Positions 44,601-56,300 of a stretch of 64,000 bases of DNA are shown here, in pieces. Under the pieces are notes generated by a model, which did not search any database, had not been told where the DNA came from, and saw nothing but the letters and a program-made list of their open reading frames with translations. The number at the start of each line of letters is the position of its first letter. Within the stretch, counting starts at the first letter, position 1. The stretch covers positions 6,562,537 to 6,626,536 of the forward strand of contig OX243824.1 in NCBI GenBank assembly GCA_945859605.1, written 5' to 3'. Position numbers and translations under genes: made by a program. Source of the DNA: Lumbricus rubellus (lineage: Eukaryota > Annelida > Clitellata > Crassiclitellata > Lumbricidae).

Positions 44601-46916
44601 TCGTCCACCAATCCGCCCAAAACGGCCCCCCAAAAACCTGAAAATCACCCCCAAAGCAGGGGTAGGCCTATAGATTAAATACTGGTCACAGCGGTGTTAT
44701 ATAAACTTTCAATTCAGTATTAGCGATCGATACTCACGTGAATGGCATTTCTCTGGACATAATTCAGTTGCATCATTCTCTCGATGATGTCGTAGTAGTG
44801 ATCAGCACTCAGGTCTCGTTCGTTCATGAAATACTGATATACGTCGTATCGTATCACGAGTTGCGATCTGTCTCCGCACCTTCCCACAGGCAATACTTCA
44901 CCGTCGGCAAACTGAACCACTTGCAGATGCGGCCCTTCTGTGTCGTTGAGGTAAACATTCGGATCGTTCTCCAATGGCAACTCCAGGTTACAACCACCGG
45001 GAATTGGATCTATGGAGGCAAAAAACAATGTTTGTTTGTATGTGCACTTGTTATAGCGCCCCTTCAAGCTCTCTCTCTCTCCTCAGAGGTGCTCCCGAAT
45101 GCAGAGCAGACACTGCATCGGAGTTTCATGCCGAAGCGCTGAGCAATTGTGTGTGAAGGACTTGCCCAAGGTCCTTACGCGGCGAGGTGGATTCGAACCT
45201 CGAACCTTCCGGCTCCAAGGCAACGACGCCACCACTACACCACCGTGCCCCACAATGACGAATACATCCATGTGTCAGGACAATGAGGACATGCAACTGT
45301 ATTGCATGCTGTCTGTTCTGTTAGTAGCTAAGATTTATGTCTGCTGTAATTTGCGTTCCTGTGAATTGTTTAAATTGATAAAATTTACACTGTAACCGGT
45401 TGCGGTCTGTCAACCAGATTGTTCAATAAAGAAAATAGTACACTATGTTATTATAACTTAAATGCGGGGCAAATCAGTCTATTGGCTAGAGCACTTACTA
45501 ATCAAGTAGTGTGGAGAGGATTAGTTTAAGACACCTCCATGAGATGGTCACTCTGTGAGAACCTTCAGAAATTCGTCCTATACTCACAACGGGCTAAGTA
45601 CCATCGATTGATAACTTGACCATGAGAAGGTGACAACTAACAGATCTATGCATAATAATCATAAAGTAACAACAACAACAATAATAAGCATTGAGTGTTG
45701 TTGGCCTGTCCACATGGAATGGGCTCCCACTTGCACTACGCTTACTAACTCGGAATAATTTGCCTGCTTTCAACCAGTTGCTTAAGACCTATCTTTTTAG
45801 CCGTGGCTGGGCTGGAAGCGCCTCTGAGTAGGCTTCTTGAGGGGACGCTATGTAAGTTTTCGGAATAAATGAATGGATGAATAGTATAATAATAATTCAA
45901 TAATAATAATATAATAATATAATAATAATAATAATAACTCTAGAATTCTGGTCTGCCTACATGTGACAATCATTTTCCATCATGCAGAAGTTTCTAGTTT
46001 GCATTACATTACCAACAGTGACCTACGATGCTTAACCAAATTCACAACCAGAGACAGAAATCTGCATAACATCACCATATTTACCGAATGCTGCGTACGA
46101 TGTTGCCATGACAACGACCGTAACCATGCCGACCGCATTTGGTTCAACTCTCAGATACCACTTCGCCAGGTCTCCCTCTCGTGCAACCGAAACAAGACCA
46201 ACGTCTGTACCATTGACGAATCGACCTGCTCGGACAATATAGTCCAGAGACACGGTCATGCGACTGACGTGATAAACGTGAGCCTGGAAAACCACATGTG
46301 TAGTCGGTGCTTGTAGTTGCTCGGGTTCCAAACAAAAAACTGCTAATTTATCGGTTGAAATGGTAACCTGCTTCGACACACGGTCATCCAGTATGTGTGT
46401 GCACTTGTCGGGATCAGCAGCATCTACAACAGATTAAACTAATTAGTCTATATTATTATTTAAGATCATATATAAAAGCTACCTTTTTACTTGTATTTAC
46501 TCTGAACTACATGTACTTAAACTTAACACAGTTAATAAACTCGTCAATGTCATCGTGGAATTCGCTATCAACCATAATGCATAATAAGCATGTAATTTTT
46601 CAATGATCAGACAATCTTTTAGCAAGAAAATCTCCCACGTGCATCCACCCCCACCCCAAGTATCTGGTCTGCATTAACCCATTTAATTTGTATATCGTAC
46701 ATGCGATCACGGTAGTGGCGCTAAATAAGCTGAGCAAAGATAAAATGTGCCATTGGTTGGCTATCTTGCCAAATACTAACACCGTTGGTCGTATGTGAAA
46801 TTACGTTAATTAAACAAAATAAACGCGAGTGCAAAATTGTTTCAGCACTTACCAATGTAAGCTTCGGAAAGAGAAATAATAAACAGAACTGCTATCGGCA
46901 GAAATAAACAACCCAT
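38983..46916 (-). CDS. TM7SF3: Transmembrane 7 superfamily member 3 orthologue (616 aa, 10 exons)
   Basis: Exons in coding order: 46853-46916, 46085-46423, 44738-45009, 43882-44068, 43405-43491, 42860-42940, 41724-41879, 41055-41152, 40233-40395 and 38983-39386. All have AG/GT borders and matching phases; total 1,851 nt. The start MGCLFLPIAVLFIISLSEA is a clear signal peptide. The extracellular half includes PIPGGCNLELPLENDPNVYL and YDVYQYFMNERDL, close to vertebrate TM7SF3. Then come hydrophobic segments, one or two per exon, with CCAGHRYLKT, NASPLGN and LNVLTCAIVGSF in the order known for TM7SF3. The C-terminus is longer than in human (570 aa) and holds arginine-rich, RPLLF and PPPPYTEI stretches. 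Human TM7SF3 is a seven-pass protein linked to cell survival and stress responses; that role here is inferred. Introns contain SINEs, minisatellites and an acceptor duplication. Confidence 0.93.
39369..39765. repeat. Tandem duplication of the last-exon splice acceptor region of TM7SF3
   Basis: 39369-39450 and 39681-39762 are about 90% alike and both contain the 3' acceptor and first 18 exon bases. The downstream copy is interrupted by a MITE at 39456-39590. Confidence 0.85.
39456..39590. mobile_element. hAT-like MITE (family A), 135 bp
   Basis: Same 14-bp ends as 9902-10150 (cagggctgaaagtg at left; a ctttcagccctg end at right) with an exact 8-bp duplication GTCTTTCA (39448-39455 and 39591-39598). 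Located in the last intron of TM7SF3. Confidence 0.92.
40486..40650. repeat. GGAAGG purine-rich low-complexity tract
   Basis: 165 bp of gaagg/gggag repeats in a TM7SF3 intron. Confidence 0.9.
41579..41700 (-). mobile_element. Retroposon 3' tail ending in (TTGA)n
   Basis: 58 bp of (TCAA)n abut tttttttattggtccgtatg. On the minus strand this is a retroposon end with an AATAAA-like signal and a TTGA microsatellite. Similar ends occur at 52676-52790 and (TTTGA type) 26985-27060. Confidence 0.6.
41922..41998. repeat. AT-rich microsatellite
   Basis: Interrupted (AT)n in an intron of TM7SF3, next to exon 41724-41879. Confidence 0.9.
42119..42347 (-). mobile_element. tRNA-derived SINE, copy 6
   Basis: Full-length, minus strand: head ggggcacggtggtgtagtgg, B-box region ggttcgaggtttgaatcc, tail gggggcgctataacaagt. 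Intron of TM7SF3. Confidence 0.9.
43186..43383. repeat. 17-bp minisatellite
   Basis: About eleven copies of aaaatgaccaattgtac with few substitutions, immediately beside TM7SF3 exon 43405-43491 on the downstream-intron side. Confidence 0.95.
44150..44470. repeat. Degenerate tandem of taccataatttaccat units
   Basis: About 320 bp of short (11-22 bp) imperfect repeats in the TM7SF3 intron between exons 44738-45009 and 43882-44068. Confidence 0.9.
45029..45253 (-). mobile_element. tRNA-derived SINE, copy 7
   Basis: The best-preserved copy: B box ggttcgaatcc on the minus strand, full body, and tail ggggcgctataacaagtgca followed by acaaacaaaca. It begins 20 bp upstream of TM7SF3 exon 44738-45009. 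Confidence 0.92.
45700..45885 (+). mobile_element. LINE 3' end fragment (CR1/L2-type)
   Basis: One frame reads TWNGLPLALRLLTRNNL, then NQLLKTYLFSRGWAGSASE and a stop, the usual C-terminus of this reverse transcriptase class. The tail gcgcctctgagtaggcttct and aatgaatgg repeat follow. Nested in a TM7SF3 intron. Confidence 0.75.
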
Positions 46917-48991
46917 TTATACTGTTTGTTAACTTCAACTGTCTTCAGCAGAAATGCCCAATTTTGGGATTAAAATTAAAGGCAATCATTTAATGATTGC
47001 CTTTAGAGTCCATTGGCACATTCAGATCTATCTTCAAAATCCATCTTTCGTGGAGTTTGTTGGTTTATTGTTATTTGTTATTCTTCACAGACGAAGCTAA
47101 TGACGAGTACATATCGCGTATAGAACTTCGGCGGTTGATGACGTACTTAAACCATCTGTGACTTGTTAGCTATAATCATAGGCTATTATTATTCATTACA
47201 ATGGAACTGTATTTTTGATAATATGTGCCAATGGACTCTTCTTAGGCTCCATAAGTCATAAAGTGAACATTGTTTCAGTTAACAACGACATTAGGAACCG
47301 CTAAAAGACTAGAAGAAAATCGCATCATTTTGGATGGAAATTAACAGATTCTATCTTCACGCGGCCATTGCTGAGCTCTGGTGTGATATATACTCCCAAA
47401 GTCATGCTACAAGCACAGAATGCTACAAGCTTGGCTACAGGCCTACAAGAAAACATCTTCTGCAATTAATTATGGCTGTCATGTGATAATTCTCACAACA
47501 GTAAACAATTATTTTCCCACGTCTCTTGTCTTGTTGTACACGTGCATAATCATCGCTGACATCATTGCTATCATCCCAACAGACACAATGTCATGCACCA
47601 CTAATTGCACCAGCATATCATCAATAAAAATGATTATCATCCCTGTAATTATTATTAATTGTTATCATGTGCAACAACCATAGACCTATCGTGTAATATT
47701 ACCAAAGATATGATCTTACTGCGTAGGCATACTTGTCAGTAAAAAATATTGCATTATTCACGTGTGTATGAGTTTGCTAATTGCTAATATCTACTTAAAT
47801 ATCGCTAAATAAGATATTTTTCAACGTTCAGTTATGTATGAAACGTACAAAACTTATTATAATATTTCGGCAGCAAGATTCACGAACCTATAAACGCTGC
47901 TGCGAATGGAGGTATAAGTTTGTGAAGTCAAACTGTTGCTGGCGGTTCAATAAAGTACATACTTGCTTAACATAAATGCGCTACACGAGTTCCTTAAAAG
48001 CGAATCATGACGCACTTCCTGGCAACGCTTACCTGTTGCCAATGATTGATTGCAACATTTGCAAGGCACCATCTATTTCCAGCGGATGGCAGTGATTAGC
48101 TGCTGAAGACATCAGTTGCTGCAGGCGAAAGATGGATATAAGCCGCATCTCGTGTCTGTTAGGTATGTGCAATTGCCAAGGCATGTTTTGTTAACTTTAA
48201 GAACCTTAATTTTATAATGGATTCAAGACGAGGCTTAAAAACCAGTGCATGTGCTGCGTTTTATTTTCTACTGTAGATACAGGTAGACCTAATTAGCTTT
48301 GTATTGATGGTAATTGTACCGCCTCAGGCAGGAAGCACGCGCTAAGTGACGAAGCGCATTGGTGCCGACCTTGATGACATTGTGTCCGCTAATTAGCGGC
48401 ATGTATAACTACACAGCCCAGGTATCCATATACTTGCATGTCTTGGTAATACCTTGAATCTACTGAAAGTGCTAGCAGTGTTTTGGAGCAACGTTAATGG
48501 AAAGAGGTCGGTTCAGTGACTCAGGTGTTGTATTGACTGCTTTAAATATGTAAGATGACAGTAGGTAATGTGCATGATGGTTAAGGTGGATGGTGTTTAG
48601 AATTGAGACAGCGAGGGAGGTAACTTGATGAAGAGGAAGAATCGGGATAGGATTTGTGAAAGGGCCGCGTTTTAGTTTTGAGTGAAAGACTTGGGGAGAG
48701 ATATCAAGAGTCATGTATCGATACTTAAGGTGTTTGTGATCTCAAAGTGTTGCTATGATCTTTTTGAATTGATGGTTCATTAATGTCAAGATTGCAGAAA
48801 ATTCAAGAGCCTGTGTATGTGCTTGTTTGTTTGCTTTATATCAGATTTCTGTTGGAAAATTTGACGATGAATGTCAGAATTTCATAGTTACTGACACTCT
48901 GGCAGAAAGTGACAGTTATTGAATTCTGCTTCCATTCCCTGAAACAATTACTGATCACCACAGAAGTAAAATACAAGAAGGAATTTCTGCA
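46917..48991. other. Divergent intergenic region between TM7SF3 and the NACHT-WD40 gene
   Basis: About 2.1 kb separate the two start codons, so both promoters should lie here. A short ATG-initiated open stretch at 48132-48162 followed by gtatgt could be a 5' exon, but its phase does not fit the downstream exons. No other gene. Confidence 0.45.
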
Positions 48992-50675
48992 ATGAGTCAC
49001 AAAACAATTTCAAAGCAGGTTGGTGTAATTTCTTTATTAATTACATAATTATACAAGACATTTATCTCATGTATGAGTTATACATTTGAAAAAGCTATAT
49101 GCTGTAGACATCCCATTATGTTGTGTGAACACTTTGATTACATAATTAGAGCAATTAATTATCTACATGTAAATAATAATTAATCCTAATGTTATTCTTT
49201 TGCCATAGAGCCCTGTGACCATGTCACCGGCTTCAAGCGCATCTTCCCAAAGAGATTCCAGTGGTAAGTTGATTCTCTCTTAGCAACACTACAGTTCTAC
49301 CTAATTGCTGACTTTTTAAAATTTGCCATGACATTCGTCGAGTCCATTTCAACCTGAAGTTGCCAGTGTGTGTCACATATTTGTGTAAAAGCATCTTCAT
49401 TGCATTTTACTGAGACTTTGATGCAACAAGTTTACTACAAAGTTATTAGTCTACAGTGCTTAGCAAACTTGAAGAGTTGCCGCTGGTGTGATTACTTAAT
49501 TGATTGGTTAATTGATTAATTGATTGATTGACTGATTCATTCATTCATATATTTCTCCCTTTCTCTTGTTACAATATAATATGTACGTAGGCTGTGTGAT
49601 TCCATGAATATATTTCTATTTTTCAGTTTCATGGTCTCCCCAAAACGGAATGACTACAATACGGTATTCAAGCCAGGTAAGAAAATATACTTCTTTGTCT
49701 TTATTGATCAACTGGTTGTTTGTTTGATTGACTGCAAAGCTATTGTCACTTCAATCATCCACATAACAATATGGAGTGTCTCTGTATCAGATGGCATTCA
49801 AATGGTTCAATTCCTTAATTTCTGGCATTTTTGTGTTCAGAATTTTACTGCTAAGTTGTTTTAGCGTTTTCCTTCTTAAACCAAAGCTATAATTATAACT
49901 ATTGATGAGGCAGGCACGGCCAGTGTCCACTTTTAGCAAGACTGTAAGTGCTTGTTTATTTGTCATTATTATTATGCATTCATTGTAAATTATAATGAAT
50001 ATAAGCACAAGGCTGTTTTTAGCATGCAGGTCTACACAATATGGACTTGTGCAGTTTTAGAAGCACTTCTGTGCAGTTTAAAAAAATAGTTAAAGCGGTC
50101 ATTGGCATCCGCTTGGGAGTAATAAGCATAGAGGATTGGAAGGGAAAGAAGGGGTTGTGTAGTTTTAAAAATTCCTTAATAGAAGCCGTGCTGCTAAGAT
50201 GTCCGAACATGTTGTTGTTTTTTAAGCCAAGAGTTAAAAGCAAAAGGAAACCGATTCTACCTGGTGGAAAACTTCAGCCTCTGTTTAAGAACAACACAGC
50301 CTCACCAAAGCCCAGGAAGTAAGTCCAAAGCAGAAATTTTTAAATGACTTTTGTCTCTTTGGTTCATTTTAATAACTCCTACAAAATGTCAATTCATTCG
50401 AAATTCAGTTTCAACAATCTAATCATTTTTGCAATCTCATCTTTTGATCAGAACTTTTTTACATAAATTTGTTCGTTGGTTGAACCGATCAATTGCATTG
50501 TCTTCTATACATATTTATTTACACCACACACACACACATACATGCATGTACACCTATATATATTATATATATATATATAATGTGTGTATGTGCATGTGTG
50601 TGTTTGTGTATGTGAATGTGTGTGCAAGACTGTGCATGTGTGTATGTGCGTGCATGCGTGTTTTGCAGAGCGAAC

Positions 50676-50713
<38 letters not shown>

Positions 50714-52347
50714 TAGGAAGATGGTTGTGTTTGTTTTGCTGAAATATTGATTACAACTAATCATTAGTTTTAATTAATTTCTTTCTCCTTTCTTTATACA
50801 GCAGCGTTCAGAATGCAGAACAATTTCCAGGTGAGATTTTCCTGCACAATGATTTCTTCTCTCATCAATCGATCTTTATTAATTATTATTTAAATAATTG
50901 TTATTAATTATTACCATTTAAATTTCTTTTTGTTACTATTGATTCCCCACCACCACCATCATCATCATGCCGATGTTACAAAATTTTCCATTGTATTGTA
51001 TTATAAATTAGTTGGATTTTATTGTATTATTTTTAAATTTAATTTTATGTATTGCACTCTGTTGTATCTTGTTGTGTCTTGCTGAATTGTATTTTGTGGT
51101 TTTGCATTGTTCTATATTTTGTTTATTGCATTGCATATTGTATGACGCACGAACTCTTGCCTTTACGAGGCAAGTGCTCCAGCAGCTACTAGTATAAAAG
51201 TATTTTTACTTGTATTTTAAATACTTTTGTGACCAAGTATTTATACTCAAAATACTAGTAGTATTTTAGTACTAATAGTAGTAGTAGTACTAATAGTATT
51301 TTCCCCATCACTGGCGGCTAGCCAATCTGCTCTATGTAACGCATATCGTAATGTAATTCAGTTGCTTGTAATGTATTGTATGGAGTCGTAGTATATTATG
51401 TTGTAGAGGATTCTGGTCTTGTTCCAGTTCTGCCTCAGATATCATCGGATCTACAGAAGAACGGTGTTGAACAGGATGTGTTTGGTGGAGCTTTTACGGA
51501 TTTACCTGAATTGGATCCAACTGATGTCAGCATCTACCTGTGCTACAACCCAACAGGTAAGCAGAAAACAATTAAATGTCAGAAAGCAATCACCTTGTAT
51601 GGTAGCTCTGTTGTTTCCCTGTGCACACCCGGACCTCCTTTGGACTACCCGGACCTTCTCTGGACTACTCTTACGGACACCTCTTTTGACACACCCCAGC
51701 GCTCGTGAATAAACTGGTGCCCCACGCGTGGCTTTCAAGTGGCATTTTAGAAGTTTGGAGATTATGATTACGATTATGAAGGTCCTATCACCGAGAAGGC
51801 ATGCTTTCTCAAAACCACTTTCTTTGCGCTGGGTCTTTCGCACTGGGAGCGCCTCTGAATGGTTTGCGCTGTGAGAGGCGATTAATGAATAATTAGATAA
51901 GCAATACAATTATTACATCTAAACAATTATTTACTTTATTATTTATTATTTATTTATTTAATCTTTATTTTGTCAGAAATGAGATCAGAGGTGGATGCAT
52001 TGATGAAGACAGCTTTACCACAACTGCAGCTGTTCTGCGCTGAATTGGGAATCGCTTTCCAGTTGGTCGATCCGAACTGGAGCGAAAGAAAATGTCCGGA
52101 TATGCAGAAGTATCTGTCAAGGCAACCCAACCAAGTGTTGGGTGAATGTCAAAGATTATCGCTTGGACCAAACTTCGTGGTAAGAGTTTCGTGTGCCTCA
52201 ACTGCAGTGTCCTTCATTGCACGTTTGGATAGTAGGTCATTTTGAAATCATTTATGTTCTGCGAGTGATCTCATTCGGTAGATCATCTGAAGCCCGCTCA
52301 TATTAAGCAACTTCGTGACATTATTTTAAGGTGCTATATAAATGTTC

Positions 52348-52408
<61 letters not shown>

Positions 52409-53297
52409 TGCATAATACATACAATGACTGCCTTTATGAATCTTTTTCACTGAGGTTTCTAAATGTAAATGTCTCAGTTTCACTTGTTTATCATTAGTAT
52501 CATTAATGCTTTCTAGTGAAGAAATTTGTTTAAGACGATAAAGTAGTTGTTAAAAATTACTTGTCGATTTCCCAGTGGGGAGGGGACAAATGCCACTGTT
52601 GTCCCTATGTGCGGGCTCTAATGGGTTGTGGTGATAATGATAGGAAGAGTCATATAATTGCCATATGTTAATGGTCATCAATCAATCAATCAATCAATCA
52701 ATCGATCAATCAATCTTTATTGGCCACCACAATAGCAATACAAGCACACAGTTTACAACATTTGTATGCAGGTTGTCAATAGGTAAACCTAAAGGAACAT
52801 AATCATGGTTCCACTAAACATGGTTACCGTATATTTACAGCAGCATAATTATGTCTGGTATAGTTGCTGCTGGGTGAGACGTCTGGTCAGCCGATGGTAG
52901 TGTCTGAGATAACAGAGACGGAATTTGAGATTCTCTCTGACATCATTTCGAGAGATGTCATTGCCAACGGTCATCTATTGCACGATTCTTATGTCAAGGA
53001 TGACAACTGCAATCCACCGGCTTTCAAGATCAAGGTATTAAATGCCAAACCGTAGCACACCCGTTTTTACTACTATTATCTTTGATTATTACTATTATAG
53101 TAATAGCAGCAATACCAACTAAAATAAAATATGTGATGTAATAATTATTATAATGATAGTAATAATTATTATAATGATAGTAATAATAGTAATAATAATA
53201 ATATTAATAATAATAATAATTATAATCATCGTCATCATCATCGTCGTCGTCCTCATCATCATCGTCATCATCATCATCATCATCGTCGTCGTCGTCG

Positions 53298-53331
<34 letters not shown>

Positions 53332-56300
53332 TGTTATTATTAGTAAATAATTATCCCACCACCGTTGTTCATTGTGGCCCTTAATAACTGCTGAAATAAA
53401 CGTAACAGAATCGTGATGATGACGTTGGTGGTGGAGATGATGATTATGACTGTGATTGTATGAGTGTTCTTCTCAATGTGAGCTGTTATCATTGCGTTTT
53501 GACTATAGGCAGGTCCTGAGACGGATCTGAAAGACTTGATTCGGTTACTGCAGATGGCATCAACCGCTGCCAAAGATGAAGGAAAGCTGACAGAGGATGT
53601 CATCAGGAAGTACTTTACATCAGGTATCGAGTAATCGTAATCTCGACATTTCTATAAGGCATTATCGTGGAGTCAGCTTAAGCCTTATACACAGGCACGC
53701 CAGTAGTGGTAGGACCCTCGACCTGGAATGGCCTCTCTTTGAAGCTATTATCCCTTTTTGTTACCTCTTTTCAGGCATTCCTCTCTCATCTTAAGAGTTT
53801 TATTTGGCCACACTGCGTTCACAGCACCGCTGAGAGGCGTTATATAACTTCATTTAAAGAATGAATGAGTGAAAGAAATGCAACCAATTCTATTAGTAAA
53901 TATGGAATTTTATTCATTTTTTATTTCTAGCGTTGGAGGATGATGTCGGTGCTGGGATAATTGGAGTCCTGAGTCCACGCACGTGTTGTCTGGCGTATCG
54001 ACGCGAACTCCAAGCACCTCCCTCAACTTTGGAAAGCGCAAGCATGACACAGAACGACAGATGTCAAGTGCAACAGGGTCAGTTGAAAGGTCAGATGAAA
54101 GGTCAAGTCTCCGATGACGAGAAACCTCAGCAGGGTGGTGTTCAGTCACTGTGGAAGAATGTGGAGAAGTACCTCAGCTCAACGAACAGTAGGAACTACT
54201 TTGTGAAGGCGGAGGCAGATCACGGTGTTAATGATGCGGCAGTTCGCACAGCTGGAAGTGGTGATGAGGCTTTCCAGAGTTACCTCAAGGATATCTGTGC
54301 CAACTTCGTGGCTGACGTCAAGGAACTGGTTCTTCAGAGCGTTTCAAAACGTCCATCAAAATCTCTTTGCTCAATGGAGAGCCACGTTCAACTGGAAGCA
54401 CTCCACCACTTGAGGATCTGCGAGAGGAAGTCCCAATCCTTCCACGGACAAGGGGAACTCCTGGAAACAATCCGGAACTTTCTTCGAGATCCTTCTCGCA
54501 GCGGTCAACCTTTCATAATTCACGGACCGTCGGGATGCGGGAAATCTGCGGCGGTGGCCAGTGCCGCGAGGGTCTCCAGAGACTGGTTCTCCGGGGACTG
54601 CGTGACGGTGGTCCGTTTCCTGGGTACGACCAATACCAGTAGCAACATACACGACACAGTGACTAGCATCGTTGTCCAAATCTGCCTTGCGTATGGTCTG
54701 GATATTCCTGATGAGGTGGACGAGCTGGGAACGCTTTACAAAGCGCTGAGCACTTTCCGAGCGACGCTTGATGAAGTGTCGAAGAACCATGCGTACACAC
54801 GCCCTCTCCTTATCTTTCTCGACGGCATCGACCAGCTGCGGCCGTACAGCGAGTGTCTCGAAGCTCTGTGGGCCGTGAAAAACCTTCCCCCAAACGTCCA
54901 CGTTGTGCTGTCGTCGATCAAGGAATATGGTGGTGCTAACTTCTATGGTGCGCTGGTGACTTTGTTGACGAGTCCTGGATGCATGGCTGAGGTCAAAGCA
55001 ATGAGCAGCGAGGATGTGAACTGCTTTGTTCAAGAACATCTCCGTGGGAAGCAGAGGAAACTTTCAGAGGAACAGGAAAAGGTTGTTTTATCGGCTGCAG
55101 CCTGTGCTAATAATCTACCGCTGTATCTGAATATTATCGTACGCGAGGCTGCAAGATGGGAGTCCAGTCTTTCAGATCTTGTGCTGCCATCTACTGTGTC
55201 CGATGCACTCATGTCAGTGCTCGATGTTCTGGAAAAGGAGTTTGGAGAGGGGGTCGTTAGGTACTTTGCGTCCTACCTCACCGTGTCCCAGGTGGGAATT
55301 ATAATCGAGGAGATGGTGGACCTTCTGTCTTCGAACAAAGAAGTTGTGCAGGAACTCTACAATTTAGGTATTTTGTCGCTAGAGGGAGCCGCGACGTTTC
55401 CGGTTGCGATGGTTATGACATTGAAACATCGGCTGGAAGGGTTTGTTGAGGCACGTCTGGTGTTCGGAAGACAGGGGTTTGGATGGAGCCACCGGGAATT
55501 AGGAAGGGTCGTTGCTGAGAGGTATAACATCATCGTTGATGGCGCTAAAGAGGAGCAGCTGCAAGAAGACATGGCCAACTATACGCTTATGCTTCACGAA
55601 CATTTCGCCAACATATACCTAGCAAAGGAAGACCGTTCGAATCGGTTAAGCGACCCGCTTGTAGCTCCGTCCATAGAGCAAGGTAAGGCTTCTGAGTGTA
55701 CTTCCTCTACCTTGGTTCTGTCGACTGACGGTGTTTTGAAGTCGAACCGTCTTGCACATCACTTGAGAGTCTTGCTGCCTATCGAAGGTCTGGCGCGAGT
55801 AAAGAAATGTCTGATTTTCGACTTTAAATGGTTGCAGTCTCGACTCGCCTGTTCTGGTCGGAGCTACACAATCTTGCGTGATGTCCTATCCATCTGCAAT
55901 CTAAGCAGACACCTCATCAACGAATCGGTCGTCGAAGATACGTGTGCGGACATTGAAGTTGTTTACGAATTTCTACAGCTCACTCTTAGGTACATTTCAA
56001 AAGATCCTGGCGTTCTTGCCGTTGAAATTCTCGACAGGTTGGGCGAAGTATCTAAACAGCACTCTAATGTAGCCCAGCTGGTTCAGCAGGCGGAGGCGTG
56101 GCTTCAAGCGACTGACAGGAGAATGCTGGTTCCTCTTAAGTCGGTGTGGACTCGACCGGGGTGTCTGGTGCGTCACTGTCTGACAGGTCCAACCCATTTC
56201 CTCGGCTATCTGCGGGAGGGTGAGGTTGCTGTACTGTTCAGCGAGAAACACGGGATCGATGTCTGGCGGCTTCAGACGGGGGAGCTACTCCACCGTTTCG

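Noticed and set aside
45185..45253. tRNA-like sequences with good A and B boxes (also 621, 4812, 28308, 33480, 42280)
   Set aside because: They continue into a common 150-bp body and tail, have no convincing cloverleaf, and recur; they are SINE heads, not tRNA genes.
48132..48162. ATG-initiated short exon with strong gtatgt donor as first exon of the NACHT-WD40 gene
   Set aside because: Its phase would put the following exons in a frame that does not join to the conserved domain; it could still be a 5' UTR exon.
53119..53350. Open frames of poly-Met/Thr and poly-Ile/Val
   Set aside because: Pure products of the trinucleotide repeat inside an intron of the NACHT-WD40 gene.
54371..55039. 222-codon minus-strand frame inside the NACHT exon
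   Set aside because: Antisense shadow of the NACHT coding region.
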